In this document: positions 28,990 through 37,602 of the stretch, piece by piece | How positions within the stretch are numbered: position 1 is the first letter of the stretch | How the letters are laid out: each line of letters opens with the position of its first letter | Assembly (NCBI RefSeq): GCF_016862115.1 | Contig: NZ_BOMI01000162.1 | Location: forward strand, 1-48,383 | DNA: 48,383 bases | Direction of reading: 5' to 3' | From: Paractinoplanes deccanensis | GTDB taxonomy: Bacteria; Actinomycetota; Actinomycetes; Mycobacteriales; Micromonosporaceae | Translations under genes and position numbers: made by a program | The notes under the pieces: generated by a model | What the model was told of the DNA's origin: nothing | The model's input: only the letters and a program-made list of their open reading frames with translations | The model's database searches: none

Positions 28990-29872
28990 GCGCGACAACC
29001 TGCTCGAGGTCGACAACGTCACGATCCGCTTCGGCGGCGTGACGGCCCTGGACGGCGTGGACTTCGTCGTCAAGGAGGGCGAGATCCTCGGCCTGATCGG
29101 CCCGAACGGCGCCGGCAAGACGACCTGCTTCAACGCGGTGACCGGCGTGGTCAAGCCGACCAGCGGCGCGATCCGGTTCCGTGGCAAGGCCCTCGTGGGC
29201 CAGCAGCGGCACAAGATCACCCGGCTCGGCATCGCGCGCACGTTCCAGAACATCCGGTTGTTCCCGGAGATGACGGCGCTCGAGAACGTGCAGGTCGGCG
29301 CGGACGCCCGGCACAAGACCAGTGTGGTCGGCGCGCTGTTTCGCACCTGGCGGGTGCGGGTCAAGGAGCACGAGCTCGTCGCCATCGACGCCAAGAGCGG
29401 CGTCGGCCGGCTGGTGCAGCAGGTCCGCCGTACCGGGCAGAGGATCTTCGGTCTGTCGCGGCACACGCTGGAGGAGCGGGCGGCGCGCGAGAAGGCGGTC
29501 GAGCTGCTCAAGCTGGTCGGCATCGAGCACCGCGCCGGCGAGCTGGCCCGCAGCCTCGCGTACGGCGAGCAGCGCCGGCTGGAGATCGCGCGGGCGCTGG
29601 CCACCGAGCCCGGCCTGCTCTGCCTCGACGAGCCGGCCGCCGGCTTCAACCCGGCCGAGAAGGAATCGCTGCTCGAGCTGATCCGCAAGATCCGCGACAC
29701 CGGGGTCACCGTGCTCCTGATCGAGCACGACATGCGCCTGGTCATGGGCGTCACCGACCGGATCGTCGTGCTGGAGTTCGGCAAGAAGATCGCCGAGGGG
29801 ACGCCCGCCGAGGTGCGGGAAAATCCGGCGGTCATCGCCGCCTACCTGGGGGTGCCCACCGATGCTGCTTGA
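28982..29872 (+). CDS. livG: Branched-chain amino-acid ABC ATPase (LivG)
   Basis: A 296-residue ATPase. Walker A is GPNGAGKT, the Q loop FQNIRLF, the signature LAYGEQRR (LivG type), Walker B LLCLDEP, and the switch His lies in LIEHDM. An insert of about 50 residues after the Q loop (DARHKTSVVGALF to FGLSRHTLEERAA) is typical of LivG. GTG 28982 is chosen because aaggaagg lies 8 nt before it; GTG 28973 in the same frame is too close to that site. Confidence 0.95.
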   Translation: MSERDNLLEVDNVTIRFGGVTALDGVDFVVKEGEILGLIGPNGAGKTTCFNAVTGVVKPTSGAIRFRGKALVGQQRHKITRLGIARTFQNIRLFPEMTALENVQVGADARHKTSVVGALFRTWRVRVKEHELVAIDAKSGVGRLVQQVRRTGQRIFGLSRHTLEERAAREKAVELLKLVGIEHRAGELARSLAYGEQRRLEIARALATEPGLLCLDEPAAGFNPAEKESLLELIRKIRDTGVTVLLIEHDMRLVMGVTDRIVVLEFGKKIAEGTPAEVRENPAVIAAYLGVPTDAA

Positions 29873-30572
29873 GCTGGACAACGTGACGGTGGCGTACGGG
29901 CGCATCGAGGCCCTGCACGGCATCAGCCTGACCGTCGGCGAGGGCGAGATCGTCGCGCTGATCGGCGCGAACGGCGCCGGCAAGTCGACGACGATGCGCG
30001 CCATCTCGGGTTTGCGCCCGGTGGGCAAGGGCAAGATCCGTTTCGACGGTGACGACATCACGAAGATGCGGGCCGACCTGCGGGTCGTCCGTGGCGTGTC
30101 GCAGTCGCCGGAGGGCCGCGGCATCTTCCCGGGCATGACGGTCCGCGAGAACCTGGAGATGGGCGCGTACACGCGCAAGCTCCGGTCGGAGATCGACGAG
30201 GATCTCCAGCGGGCGTTCGACCTGTTCCCGCGCCTCAAGGAGCGGGAGAGGCAGGCCGGCGGCACGCTGTCCGGCGGCGAGCAGCAGATGCTCGCCGTGG
30301 GGCGCGCGCTGATGAGCCGGCCCAAGCTGCTGCTGCTCGACGAGCCGTCGATGGGTCTCGCGCCGATGCTCATCCAGCAGATCTTCGACATCATCGTCGA
30401 GATCAACCAGCAGGGCACCACGGTGCTGCTGGTGGAGCAAAACGCGCAGCAGGCCCTGTCGCGCGCGCACCGCGCGTACGTCTTGGAGACCGGGCGGATC
30501 GTCAAGGAGGGCACGGGGACCGACCTCCTGACCGACCCGGCGGTCAAGGACGCCTACCTCGGCGTCGCGTAA
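29862..30572 (+). CDS. livF: Branched-chain amino-acid ABC ATPase (LivF)
   Basis: A 236-residue second ATPase that pairs with LivG. Walker A is GANGAGKS, the LivF-typical SQSPEGRGIFPGMTVRENLEMG follows, the signature is LSGGEQQ, and Walker B is LLLLDEPSMGLAP. The start overlaps livG by 11 nt. The next transporter begins 27 nt later, so transcription may continue into it. Confidence 0.96.
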   Translation: MLLELDNVTVAYGRIEALHGISLTVGEGEIVALIGANGAGKSTTMRAISGLRPVGKGKIRFDGDDITKMRADLRVVRGVSQSPEGRGIFPGMTVRENLEMGAYTRKLRSEIDEDLQRAFDLFPRLKERERQAGGTLSGGEQQMLAVGRALMSRPKLLLLDEPSMGLAPMLIQQIFDIIVEINQQGTTVLLVEQNAQQALSRAHRAYVLETGRIVKEGTGTDLLTDPAVKDAYLGVA

Positions 30573-30599
30573 CCCCCCTTTGGACAACTAGGAGACATC

Positions 30600-31505
30600 A
30601 TGTTCCGCACCTCCCCCGGCCGCCGGGCGATCCTCGGCCTGGCCGCAGCGGCGGCGCTGACGTTGTCGATGGGCGCGTGCGGCTCGGAGTCCGACGACTC
30701 CGGGTCGAGCGGCGCCCCGGCGCCGAGCGCCTCCGCCGACACCGCGCTCGCCGACAAGGTCCCGGCCGACATCAAGTCCGCGGGCAAGCTGGTCATCGGC
30801 ACCGACTCGTCGTACGCGCCGAACGAGTTCCTCGACAGCGACGGCAAGACGGTGATCGGCTTCGACGTCGACCTGTTCAACGCGGTCGCGCAGAAGCTCA
30901 ACCTGACGACCGAGTGGCAGTCGGCGACGTTCGACAGCATCATCCCGGGCGTCAACAGCGACAAGTACACCGTCGGCGTCTCCTCCTTCACGATCAACGA
31001 CAAGCGGCTGAAGGAGGTCAACATGGTGTCGTACTTCTCGGCCGGCACCCAGTGGGCCGCCAAGAAGGGCGCCACGATCAACCCGGACGACGTCTGCGGC
31101 AAGAAGATCGCCGTGCAGACCGCGACGGTGCAGGTCGACGACCTGACCGCCCGCTCCAAGAAGTGCACCGACGCCGGCAAGGCCAAGATCACGATCGACC
31201 AGTACCAGAAGCAGTCGGACGCGACGAACGCCGTCAACACCGGCAAGGACGAGGCCATGCTGGCCGACTCCCCGATCGTGGCGTACGCGGTGAAGCAGAC
31301 CAACGGCACGCTCGAGCTGGTCGGCGACATCTACGACTCGGCGCCGTACGGCTACGCGGTGGCCAAGGACCAGACCGAGTTCGCGAACGTCATCGCCGAG
31401 GCGGTGAAGGCCCTGATCGCGGACGGCACCTACAAGCAGATCCTCGACAAGTGGGGCGTCACCGCGGGCGCCGTCACCACCGCCGAAGTGAACCCGTCGG
31501 TCTGA
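30600..31505 (+). CDS. Polar amino-acid ABC substrate-binding lipoprotein
   Basis: A 301-residue family-3 binding protein. The signal peptide ends in a lipobox with Cys27 (LSMGAC) and is followed by a Ser/Ala linker. The bilobal core shows KLVIGTDSSYAPNEFLD, IGFDVDLFNAVAQKL, DSIIPGVNSDKYTVGVSSFTI (in part) and KIAVQTATVQ. The ligand is likely a polar amino acid such as Gln, Glu, Arg or His; which one cannot be told. taggaga lies 4-5 nt before the ATG. It begins a three-gene transporter. Confidence 0.93.
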   Translation: MFRTSPGRRAILGLAAAAALTLSMGACGSESDDSGSSGAPAPSASADTALADKVPADIKSAGKLVIGTDSSYAPNEFLDSDGKTVIGFDVDLFNAVAQKLNLTTEWQSATFDSIIPGVNSDKYTVGVSSFTINDKRLKEVNMVSYFSAGTQWAAKKGATINPDDVCGKKIAVQTATVQVDDLTARSKKCTDAGKAKITIDQYQKQSDATNAVNTGKDEAMLADSPIVAYAVKQTNGTLELVGDIYDSAPYGYAVAKDQTEFANVIAEAVKALIADGTYKQILDKWGVTAGAVTTAEVNPSV

Positions 31506-31515
31506 TCCGCCTCAC

Positions 31516-32520
31516 ATGAGCGACCAGACCACCACCGAACGGGCACGGCCTGAACCGATCAAGGCCGTGCCCGTCCGGCACCCCGGGCGCTGGGTGACGA
31601 TCGCGATCCTCGCGGTGCTCGCCGCGATGTTCGTGCACCTGCTGGTGACGAACGACAACTTCCGCTGGTCGTTCATCTTCCTGTCCTACGAGGACGGCAA
31701 GCGCGGCGTCATGTTCACCGGGCCCGTTCTCGAGGGCCTGCGCGGCACCATCCTGCTGACCATCACGTCGATGGCGATCGGCATCGGGCTCGGCGTGATC
31801 CTCGCGGTCATGCGGTTGTCGCCCAACCGGATCCTGTCGTCCGTGGCGTTCCTCTACACCTGGTTCTTCCGGGCGGTGCCGCGCCTGGTGCTGGCGATCC
31901 TGTTCGGCAACCTGAACATCCTGTGGAGCCGGGTCGGCTTCGGCCTGCCGTTCGACAAGCAGATCGGCGACCTGTTCGGCATCGACAACTTCAACGGGCA
32001 GTTCTACAGCATCCGCGCGGTCGACCTGCTGGCCGGCTTCGTCGCCGGCATGCTCGCGCTGGGCCTGTCCGAGGCCGCGTACATGGCTGAGATCGTCCGG
32101 GCCGGCCTGCAGTCGGTCGATCAAGGGCAGACCGAGGCGGCGGTCGCGCTCGGCATGTCCCGCTTCCAGGTGCTGCGGCGCATCGTCCTGCCGCAAGCCA
32201 TGCGGGTGATCGTGCCGCCGACCGGCAACGAGACCATCGCCATGGTCAAGGACACGTCGCTGGTGGCGTACGTCCCGGTCGCGGGCGAGCTGTGGTTCCA
32301 GCTGAACGCGGTCTCCGCGCGTACCTTCGTGGTGTTCCCCGTGCTCGTCGCCGCCCTGATCTGGTATCTGATCATCTGCACCGTCCTGATGATCGGCCAG
32401 TTCTTCCTGGAGCGGCACTACGGCAAGGGGTACGGCGCCACGGGCCGGGCGAGACAGCGGCTGCGCGACATCGAGGTCGAGCAGGGCGGCCGGATCACCA
32501 CCACCGGGGAGGGCACATGA
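31516..32520 (+). CDS. Polar amino-acid ABC permease
   Basis: A 334-residue HisM/GlnP-type permease. An N-terminal membrane helix (WVTIAILAVLAAMFVHLLV) is followed by the 5-helix core GLRGTILLTITSMAIGIGLG, WFFRAVPRLVLAILFG and SEAAYMAEIVRAGLQSVDQG. The EAA loop is EAAVALGMSRFQVLRRIVLP, and IVPPTGNETIAMVKDTSL is the usual hallmark. Only one permease gene is present, so it probably acts as a homodimer. The stop overlaps the ATPase start (ATGA). Confidence 0.94.
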   Translation: MSDQTTTERARPEPIKAVPVRHPGRWVTIAILAVLAAMFVHLLVTNDNFRWSFIFLSYEDGKRGVMFTGPVLEGLRGTILLTITSMAIGIGLGVILAVMRLSPNRILSSVAFLYTWFFRAVPRLVLAILFGNLNILWSRVGFGLPFDKQIGDLFGIDNFNGQFYSIRAVDLLAGFVAGMLALGLSEAAYMAEIVRAGLQSVDQGQTEAAVALGMSRFQVLRRIVLPQAMRVIVPPTGNETIAMVKDTSLVAYVPVAGELWFQLNAVSARTFVVFPVLVAALIWYLIICTVLMIGQFFLERHYGKGYGATGRARQRLRDIEVEQGGRITTTGEGT

Positions 32521-33281
32521 GCGACGTGATGGTGCGCGCCGAGAACGTGCACAAGTCGTTCGGCTCGCTCGAGGTGCTCAAGGGCATCGACCTCGAGGTG
32601 AGGGCCGGCGAGGTCTGCTGCGTGCTCGGCCCGTCCGGCTCGGGCAAGTCGACGTTCCTGCGCTGCGTCAACCACCTCGAAAAGATCAACGCCGGCCGGA
32701 TCTTCGTGGACGGCGACCTGATGGGCTACCGCGAGCGCGGCGGCAAGCTGCACGAGCTCGGCGAGCGCGACGTGGCCAAGCAGCGCCGCTCGATCGGCAT
32801 GGTGTTCCAGCGCTTCAACCTGTTCCCGCACATGACGGTTCTGCAGAACGTCATGGAGGCGCCGTGCCGGGTCAAAAGAGAGAGCAAGGCTGACGTACGG
32901 GACAGAGCGGTCGCCCTGCTGGACCGGGTCGGGCTCGGCGCCAAGACGGAGTCGTACCCCGGCCAGCTGTCCGGCGGCCAGCAGCAGCGCGTCGCGATCG
33001 CCCGGGCCCTGGCGATGCGGCCCAAGCTGATGCTCTTCGACGAGCCGACCAGCGCGCTCGACCCGGAGCTGGTCGGTGAGGTCCTCGACGTGATGAAGGA
33101 TCTCGCCCGCGACGGCATGACCATGGTCGTCGTGACCCACGAGATCGGCTTCGCCCGCGAGGTCGGCGACAAGCTGATCTTCATGGACGGCGGTGTCGTC
33201 GTGGAGCAGGGCGCGCCGCGCGAGGTCATCGCGAATCCGCAGCACGAGCGAACCAGGGCATTTCTGAGCAAGGTGCTCTAA
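32517..33281 (+). CDS. Polar amino-acid ABC ATPase
   Basis: A 254-residue GlnQ/HisP-type ATPase. Walker A is GPSGSGKST, the Q loop is FQRFNLFPHMTVLQNV, the signature is LSGGQQQRVAIARALA, Walker B is LMLFDEPTSALDPE, and the switch His is in VTHEIGFAREV. ATG 32517 overlaps the permease stop; upstream open frame is a shadow. It is the last gene of the transporter block. Confidence 0.95.
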   Translation: MSDVMVRAENVHKSFGSLEVLKGIDLEVRAGEVCCVLGPSGSGKSTFLRCVNHLEKINAGRIFVDGDLMGYRERGGKLHELGERDVAKQRRSIGMVFQRFNLFPHMTVLQNVMEAPCRVKRESKADVRDRAVALLDRVGLGAKTESYPGQLSGGQQQRVAIARALAMRPKLMLFDEPTSALDPELVGEVLDVMKDLARDGMTMVVVTHEIGFAREVGDKLIFMDGGVVVEQGAPREVIANPQHERTRAFLSKVL

Positions 33282-33311
33282 GCAGGCGGGGTGGTCCGGG
33301 TTTCTGGCAGA

Positions 33312-33352
33312 GACATTTAGACGGCTTCGCCGTACTGCGACGCAACAATGTC
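33312..33352 (+). terminator. Nested hairpin between the transporter block and polA
   Basis: The outer arms GACATT (33312-33317) and AATGTC (33347-33352) enclose an inner hairpin ACGGC-ttc-GCCGT (33320-33332). It is the only structure after the transporter block and may terminate it. Its right arm overlaps the start of the polA damage-promoter motif. Confidence 0.4.
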
Positions 33353-33370
33353 AGACCCCACGACTAGAGT
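33348..33370 (+). promoter_or_regulatory. RecA-independent DNA-damage promoter of polA
   Basis: ATGTCAGAC (33348-33356), 8 nt, then TAGAGT (33365-33370) fit the actinobacterial PafBC/RecA-NDp pattern TTGTCRGTG-N8-TANNNT: the TGTCAG core, the exact spacing and the -10 box agree. GTG 33379 follows 8 nt later without a Shine-Dalgarno, so the mRNA is probably leaderless. Confidence 0.6.
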
Positions 33371-33378
33371 TCCTGGAC

Positions 33379-36072
33379 GTGAGCGAAGACGCCCAGACCC
33401 CCCGTTTGCTGCTGCTCGACGGCCACTCGCTGGCCTACCGGGCCTTCCACGCGCTGCCCAAGGAAAACTTCAGCACCCAGACCGGGCAGCACACGAACGC
33501 GGTCTTCGGTTTCACCTCGATGCTGATCAACATGTTGCGCGACGAGAAGCCGACGCACATCGTGGTCGCCTTCGACGTCTCGCGCGTCTCCTTCCGCACC
33601 GAGAGATACCCGGAGTACAAGGCCGGCCGCTCGGCGACGCCGCCCGAGTTCCAGGGCCAGGTCAGCCTGGTCAAGGAGATCCTCGACGCGCTGCGCATCC
33701 CCTACGTCGAGAAACCCGGCTTCGAGGCCGACGACGTCATCGCCACCCTCGCCTGCCAGGCCCGCGACGCCGGCATGGAGGTGCTCATCTCCTCCGGCGA
33801 CCGCGACGCCCTCCAGCTGGTCGACGAGCACATCACGGTCCTCTACCCGAGCCGCGGCGTCTCCGAGGTCTGGCGGATGACCCCCGCGCTGGTCGAGGAG
33901 AAGCAGCTCGTGCCGCCGCACCTCTACCGCGACAAGGCCGCCCTGGTCGGCGAGAGCAGCGACAACCTGATCGGTGTCCCCGGCGTCGGGCCCAAGACGG
34001 CGGCCAAGTGGATCACCGAGTACGGCGGCATCGAGGGCGTCGTCGCCAACGCCGACAAGATCAAGGGCAAGGCCGGCGACAACCTGCGCGCCCACCTGTC
34101 CTCGGTGATGCTCAACTACGAGCTCAACGCCTTGCGCAAGGACCTCGAGCTGCCGGTGCGCCCCGAGGACGTGCGCTGGCACGGCTGGGACCGCGAGGCC
34201 GTGCACCAGGTCTTCGACGCGCTCGAGTTCCGGGTGCTGCGCGAGCGGCTCTACAGCTATCTCGAGGCGGTCGAGCCCGAGGCCGAGTCCGGCTTCGACC
34301 TCGAGGGCCGGGTGCTGCGCGCGGGCGAGGTCGCCGGCTGGCTCACCCGGCACGCGGCCGCGGCTCCCGTGGGCGTCGCCTTCACCGGCACGTTCGGCCG
34401 CGGCACGGGCGCGCTGACCGGCATCGCCATCGCCACCGGCGACGGGCCGGCGGCCTGGTTCGATCCGGCCGCGCTCGACGAGCCCGACGAGCAGGCCGTC
34501 GCCCTCTGGCTCGCCGACCCCGACCGTCCCAAGGTCGTGCACGACGCCAAGCCGGCCTCGCTCGCCGTCCGGGCGCACGGCTGGCGCCTGGCCGGCGTCC
34601 GCGTCGACACCGCCCTGGCCGCCTACCTGGCCAAGCCCGACCAGCGGCAGTACGACCTGAACGACCTTGCCCTGCGCTACCTCAAGCGCGAGCTGCGGGT
34701 CGAGGAGCCGCAGACCGGCCAGCTCGACCTGCTCGCCGGGGTGGGCGACGAGGGCGGCGCCGAGGAGAGCGTGATGCTGCGCGCCCGCGCCACCCTCGAC
34801 CTGGCCGACGTGCTCACCGAGGAGCTGTCGCGCGACGGCGGCGAGTCGCAGACCCTGCTGACCGAGGTCGAGCAGCCGCTGTCCGAGGTGCTCGGCGAGA
34901 TGGAGCACCTGGGCATCGCGGCCGACACGGTCTATCTGTCCGAGCTCGAGGCCCACTTCGCCGCCGAGGTCAAGGCGGCCCAGCAGGCCGCGCACGAGGT
35001 GGTGGGCCGCGAGTTCAACCTCGGCTCGCCCAAGCAGCTCCAGCAGATCCTCTTCGAGGAGCGCAAACTCCCCAAGACCAAGAAGATCAAGTCCGGCTAC
35101 ACGACCGACGCGGACGCCCTGCAGAGCCTGTTCGCCCAGACCGGCGACCCGCTGCTGGAGCACCTGCTGCGCCACCGCGACGTCGCCAAGCTCAAGTCGA
35201 CGGTCGACGGCCTGCTCAAGTCGGTCTCCGACGACGGGCGCATCCACACCACGTTCAACCAGACCGTCGCGGCGACCGGCCGGCTGTCGTCCACCGACCC
35301 CAACCTCCAGAACATCCCGATCCGCACCGAGGAGGGCCGGCGCATCCGCCGGGCGTTCGTGGTGGGCGAGGGCTTCGAGTCGCTCATGACGGCCGACTAC
35401 AGCCAGATCGAGATGCGCATCATGGCCCACCTGTCCGAGGACGAGGCGCTGATCGCCGCCTTCAACTCGGCCTTCGACTTCCACGCGGCGACCGCCTCGT
35501 CGGTCTTCCACGTGCCCGTCGAAGAGGTGGTCCCCGACCAGCGTCGCAAGATCAAGGCGATGAACTACGGCCTGGCGTACGGTCTGAGCGCCTACGGCCT
35601 GTCCAACCAGCTCACCATCCCGGTGGACGAGGCCCGCGCCCTGATGGACGAATACTTCGAGCGCTTCGGCGGCGTCCGCGAATACCTCCAGGCCGTCGTC
35701 CGCCGCGCCGTGCAGGACGGCTACACCGCCACCATCCTGGGCCGCCGCCGCTACCTGCCCGACCTGTCCAGCGACAACCGCCAGCGCCGCGAGATGGCCG
35801 AGCGCATGGCCCTCAACGCCCCCATCCAGGGCTCCGCCGCCGACATCATCAAGGTGGCCATGCTCCGCGTCGACCGCGCCATCCGGGAGTCCGGCCTGCG
35901 CTCGCGCATGCTCCTCCAGGTCCACGACGAGCTCGTCTTCGACGTGGCCCCCGGCGAGCGCGAGCCCCTCGAGGCCCTGGTCCGCCGCGAGATGGGCAAC
36001 GCCCACCCGCTGTCCGTCCCGCTGGAGGTCTCCGTCGGCTCCGGCCGCGACTGGAACGGCGCCGACCACTAG
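33379..36072 (+). CDS. polA: DNA polymerase I
   Basis: An 897-residue repair and Okazaki-fragment polymerase. Residues 1-290 are the 5'-3' exonuclease (LLLLDGHSLAYRAFHAL, FEADDVIATLA, SGDRDALQLV, GVPGVGPKTA). The middle (300-500) has the 3'-5' exonuclease fold, but AFTGT replaces the AFDTE motif and the later acidic residues are missing. Proofreading is therefore expected to be absent, as known for other actinobacterial PolI. Residues 520-897 are the polymerase: TGRLSSTDPNLQNIP, TADYSQIEMR, RRKIKAMNYGLAYGLS and VHDELVFD. The start is GTG 33379. A strong hairpin follows the stop. Confidence 0.98.
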   Translation: MSEDAQTPRLLLLDGHSLAYRAFHALPKENFSTQTGQHTNAVFGFTSMLINMLRDEKPTHIVVAFDVSRVSFRTERYPEYKAGRSATPPEFQGQVSLVKEILDALRIPYVEKPGFEADDVIATLACQARDAGMEVLISSGDRDALQLVDEHITVLYPSRGVSEVWRMTPALVEEKQLVPPHLYRDKAALVGESSDNLIGVPGVGPKTAAKWITEYGGIEGVVANADKIKGKAGDNLRAHLSSVMLNYELNALRKDLELPVRPEDVRWHGWDREAVHQVFDALEFRVLRERLYSYLEAVEPEAESGFDLEGRVLRAGEVAGWLTRHAAAAPVGVAFTGTFGRGTGALTGIAIATGDGPAAWFDPAALDEPDEQAVALWLADPDRPKVVHDAKPASLAVRAHGWRLAGVRVDTALAAYLAKPDQRQYDLNDLALRYLKRELRVEEPQTGQLDLLAGVGDEGGAEESVMLRARATLDLADVLTEELSRDGGESQTLLTEVEQPLSEVLGEMEHLGIAADTVYLSELEAHFAAEVKAAQQAAHEVVGREFNLGSPKQLQQILFEERKLPKTKKIKSGYTTDADALQSLFAQTGDPLLEHLLRHRDVAKLKSTVDGLLKSVSDDGRIHTTFNQTVAATGRLSSTDPNLQNIPIRTEEGRRIRRAFVVGEGFESLMTADYSQIEMRIMAHLSEDEALIAAFNSAFDFHAATASSVFHVPVEEVVPDQRRKIKAMNYGLAYGLSAYGLSNQLTIPVDEARALMDEYFERFGGVREYLQAVVRRAVQDGYTATILGRRRYLPDLSSDNRQRREMAERMALNAPIQGSAADIIKVAMLRVDRAIRESGLRSRMLLQVHDELVFDVAPGEREPLEALVRREMGNAHPLSVPLEVSVGSGRDWNGADH

Positions 36073-36076
36073 CCCC

Positions 36077-36104
36077 GCGCGGCCGGCGCCCCCACCGGCC
36101 GCGC
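36077..36104 (+). terminator. Hairpin after polA
   Basis: GCGCGGCCGG (36077-36086) and CCGGCCGCGC (36095-36104) form a perfect 10-bp stem with an 8-nt loop, 4 nt after the stop codon. No T tract is present. Confidence 0.65.
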
Positions 36105-36130
36105 CCCACGGCGGGCTCGGCCGCGGCGCC

Positions 36131-36308
36131 CCGTGCCGGTGCTCAGTGCGGCGCGGTGCGTTCAGCCGCGCTGTGGGGTGTGCCGGGCGTCAGTCCGGCG
36201 CGGCCGTGCGGTCGCGCTGTGGGGTGTGCCGGGCGTCAGTCCGGCGCGGCCGTGCGGTCGCGTCGTGGTGGTGCCGGTGCTCAGTCCGGCGCGGGGCGCT
36301 CGGTCGCG
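36131..36308. repeat. 46-bp tandem repeat, two perfect and two degenerate units
   Basis: Units 36171-36216 and 36217-36262 are identical 46-mers starting ctgtggggtgtgccgggcgt. A diverged copy occupies 36263-36308 and a partial one about 36131-36170. The array fills the space between the polA hairpin and the end of the convergent membrane-protein gene. Unit length is not a multiple of three. Confidence 0.9.
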
Positions 36309-36319
36309 CTGTCGGGCGT

Positions 36320-36808
36320 TCAGCTCGGCGCTGTGGGCTCGGTCGTGCGGCGGGCGGTGACGGCGCCGAAGGTCGCTCCCGCGGTGAGCGCGCCGGCGGC
36401 GAAGGCGAGGAACCACCACCAGAAGCCGTCGCCGGCGGCGGGCAGGGCGCGCAGCGCCACCACCGTGAGGGCGCCCACGGGCAGGGCCGCCGCCAGCGGC
36501 ACGGCCGCCGCGGCCGGCCGGCGGGCGACCCCGATCGCCAGCGGCACGAGCAGCGGCAGATAGCCGGCCAGGTACAGCGTCCGCACGTCCCGCTCGAAGA
36601 AGATCGCCCAGGCGCCCGCGAGCAGCGCGCCGAGCGCCACCGCCGCCAGCGTCTGCACCACCATGAAGGCGGCGCCCGGGCGAGGCGGCGCGGGTGGCGC
36701 CTGCGGCCCGGTGCCCGGGTCGGTGCCCGGCTCGCCCATGCCCAGCCACATCGCCGTCACCTCGACGAGCTCGCGCGCCGCCGCGCGCACACCCCAGTTG
36801 CCGCCCAT
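36320..36808 (-). CDS. Small four-helix membrane protein
   Basis: A 162-residue protein of unrecognised family. A soluble N-terminus of about 45 residues (MGGNWGVRAAARELVEVTAMW, then a Pro-rich stretch) is followed by four hydrophobic segments: VVQTLAAVALGALLAGAWAI, LYLAGYLPLLVPLAIGVA, AAVPLAAALPVGALTVVAL and FWWWFLAFAAGALTAGATFG. No catalytic motif is visible. ATG 36808-36806 has TAGGGT six nt upstream and no Shine-Dalgarno. It is divergent from the ArsR gene. Confidence 0.75.
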   Translation of the reverse strand: MGGNWGVRAAARELVEVTAMWLGMGEPGTDPGTGPQAPPAPPRPGAAFMVVQTLAAVALGALLAGAWAIFFERDVRTLYLAGYLPLLVPLAIGVARRPAAAAVPLAAALPVGALTVVALRALPAAGDGFWWWFLAFAAGALTAGATFGAVTARRTTEPTAPS

Positions 36809-36814
36809 GCCGCC

Positions 36815-36820
36815 ACCCTA
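36815..36820 (-). promoter_or_regulatory. -10 box of the 36320-36808 gene, leaderless type
   Basis: On the minus strand this reads TAGGGT, six nt before ATG 36808. Confidence 0.5.
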
Positions 36821-36903
36821 GGCAGACGGCGCCACCCGGCCCTCGCGCACAGTGACGTGATCAGGGCCGAACGTGGTTGCGAGGCTTTGCAAGCGTGTGC
36901 CGC

Positions 36904-37257
36904 ATGACGAGCCACACGACGAGCTTGCGCCTCGGCGGGTCGGCGCCGCTGGTGCGGGAACCGCTCGATGCCGAGCGGGCGGACGCGTACGCGCCCATGT
37001 TCAAGGCGTTGGGTGATCCGGTGCGCCTCCGGCTGCTCTCGATGATCGCCTCGGCCCGGGGCGGCGAGGTGTGCGTCTGCGACCTCACCGGGTCGTTCCA
37101 CCTGACCGGGCCGACGATCTCGCACCATCTCAAGGTGCTGCGCGAGGCCGGCCTGGTCGACAGCGACCGCCGCGGCACGTGGGTCTACTACCGGATGGTC
37201 CCGGCCGCCCTCGCCGTGCTCGGCGGGCTGCTCGGCGCCGGAGCGCTGGCCGCCTGA
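36904..37257 (+). CDS. ArsR/SmtB-family metalloregulator
   Basis: A 117-residue winged-helix repressor. ATG 36904 (MTSHTTSLRLGG) is the natural start. FKALGDPVRLRLLSMI is the family N-terminal helix, the CVCDLTGSF segment carries the two Cys of the alpha-3 metal site, and LTGPTISHHLKVLREAGLV is the recognition helix. WVYYRMVP forms the wing. The CVC pair is typical of sensors of arsenite or other soft metals, but no efflux or reductase gene is adjacent, so the target is unknown. A weak TTGC-N8-GCAA inverted repeat precedes the start. Confidence 0.9.
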   Translation: MTSHTTSLRLGGSAPLVREPLDAERADAYAPMFKALGDPVRLRLLSMIASARGGEVCVCDLTGSFHLTGPTISHHLKVLREAGLVDSDRRGTWVYYRMVPAALAVLGGLLGAGALAA

Positions 37258-37278
37258 CCGCCTGACCGCCCGGCGGGG

Positions 37279-37602
37279 CTACTTCTTCAGCGGGTCGTGG
37301 CCCCAGTTCATCAGCGAGTAGCGCCACTTCGTCTCGGACACGTCGCCCGAGGGGCGCTGCGCCGTGTGCCGGTGGACGTAGCCGACGACCTTGCGCATGT
37401 GCTCCTCGTCCGCGTCCGTCAGGTCGCCCTTCTTCTTGCCGAGGATCTTGACGATCTTGCGGCCGGAGTCGTGGCCGACCGACTCGGCGCCGGAGGACGC
37501 CTTCTGGCCCACGTCCTTCGACTCGTCGGTCCCCAGCCACTTCTCCAGCTCGCCGGCGGTCATGTTCACCGCCGACCGGAAGTCCGCGTAGACGTCAGCC
37601 AC
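37279..37602 (-). CDS. DUF3140 family protein
   Basis: A small soluble 107-residue protein. ELEKWLGTDESKDVGQK, GHDSGRKIVKILGKKKGDL, DEEHMRKVVGYVHRHTAQRP and KWRYSLMNWGHDPLKK are the conserved blocks of DUF3140. Function is unknown; the composition (many Lys, helical) would allow nucleic-acid binding. The start is GTG 37602-37600, inside the end of the DUF2945 gene (8-nt overlap), so the two are translated together. Confidence 0.85.
   Translation of the reverse strand: MADVYADFRSAVNMTAGELEKWLGTDESKDVGQKASSGAESVGHDSGRKIVKILGKKKGDLTDADEEHMRKVVGYVHRHTAQRPSGDVSETKWRYSLMNWGHDPLKK

Noticed and set aside
36131..36308. Insertion-sequence remnant
   Set aside because: There are no terminal inverted repeats or transposase fragments; the 46-bp units are simple tandem copies.
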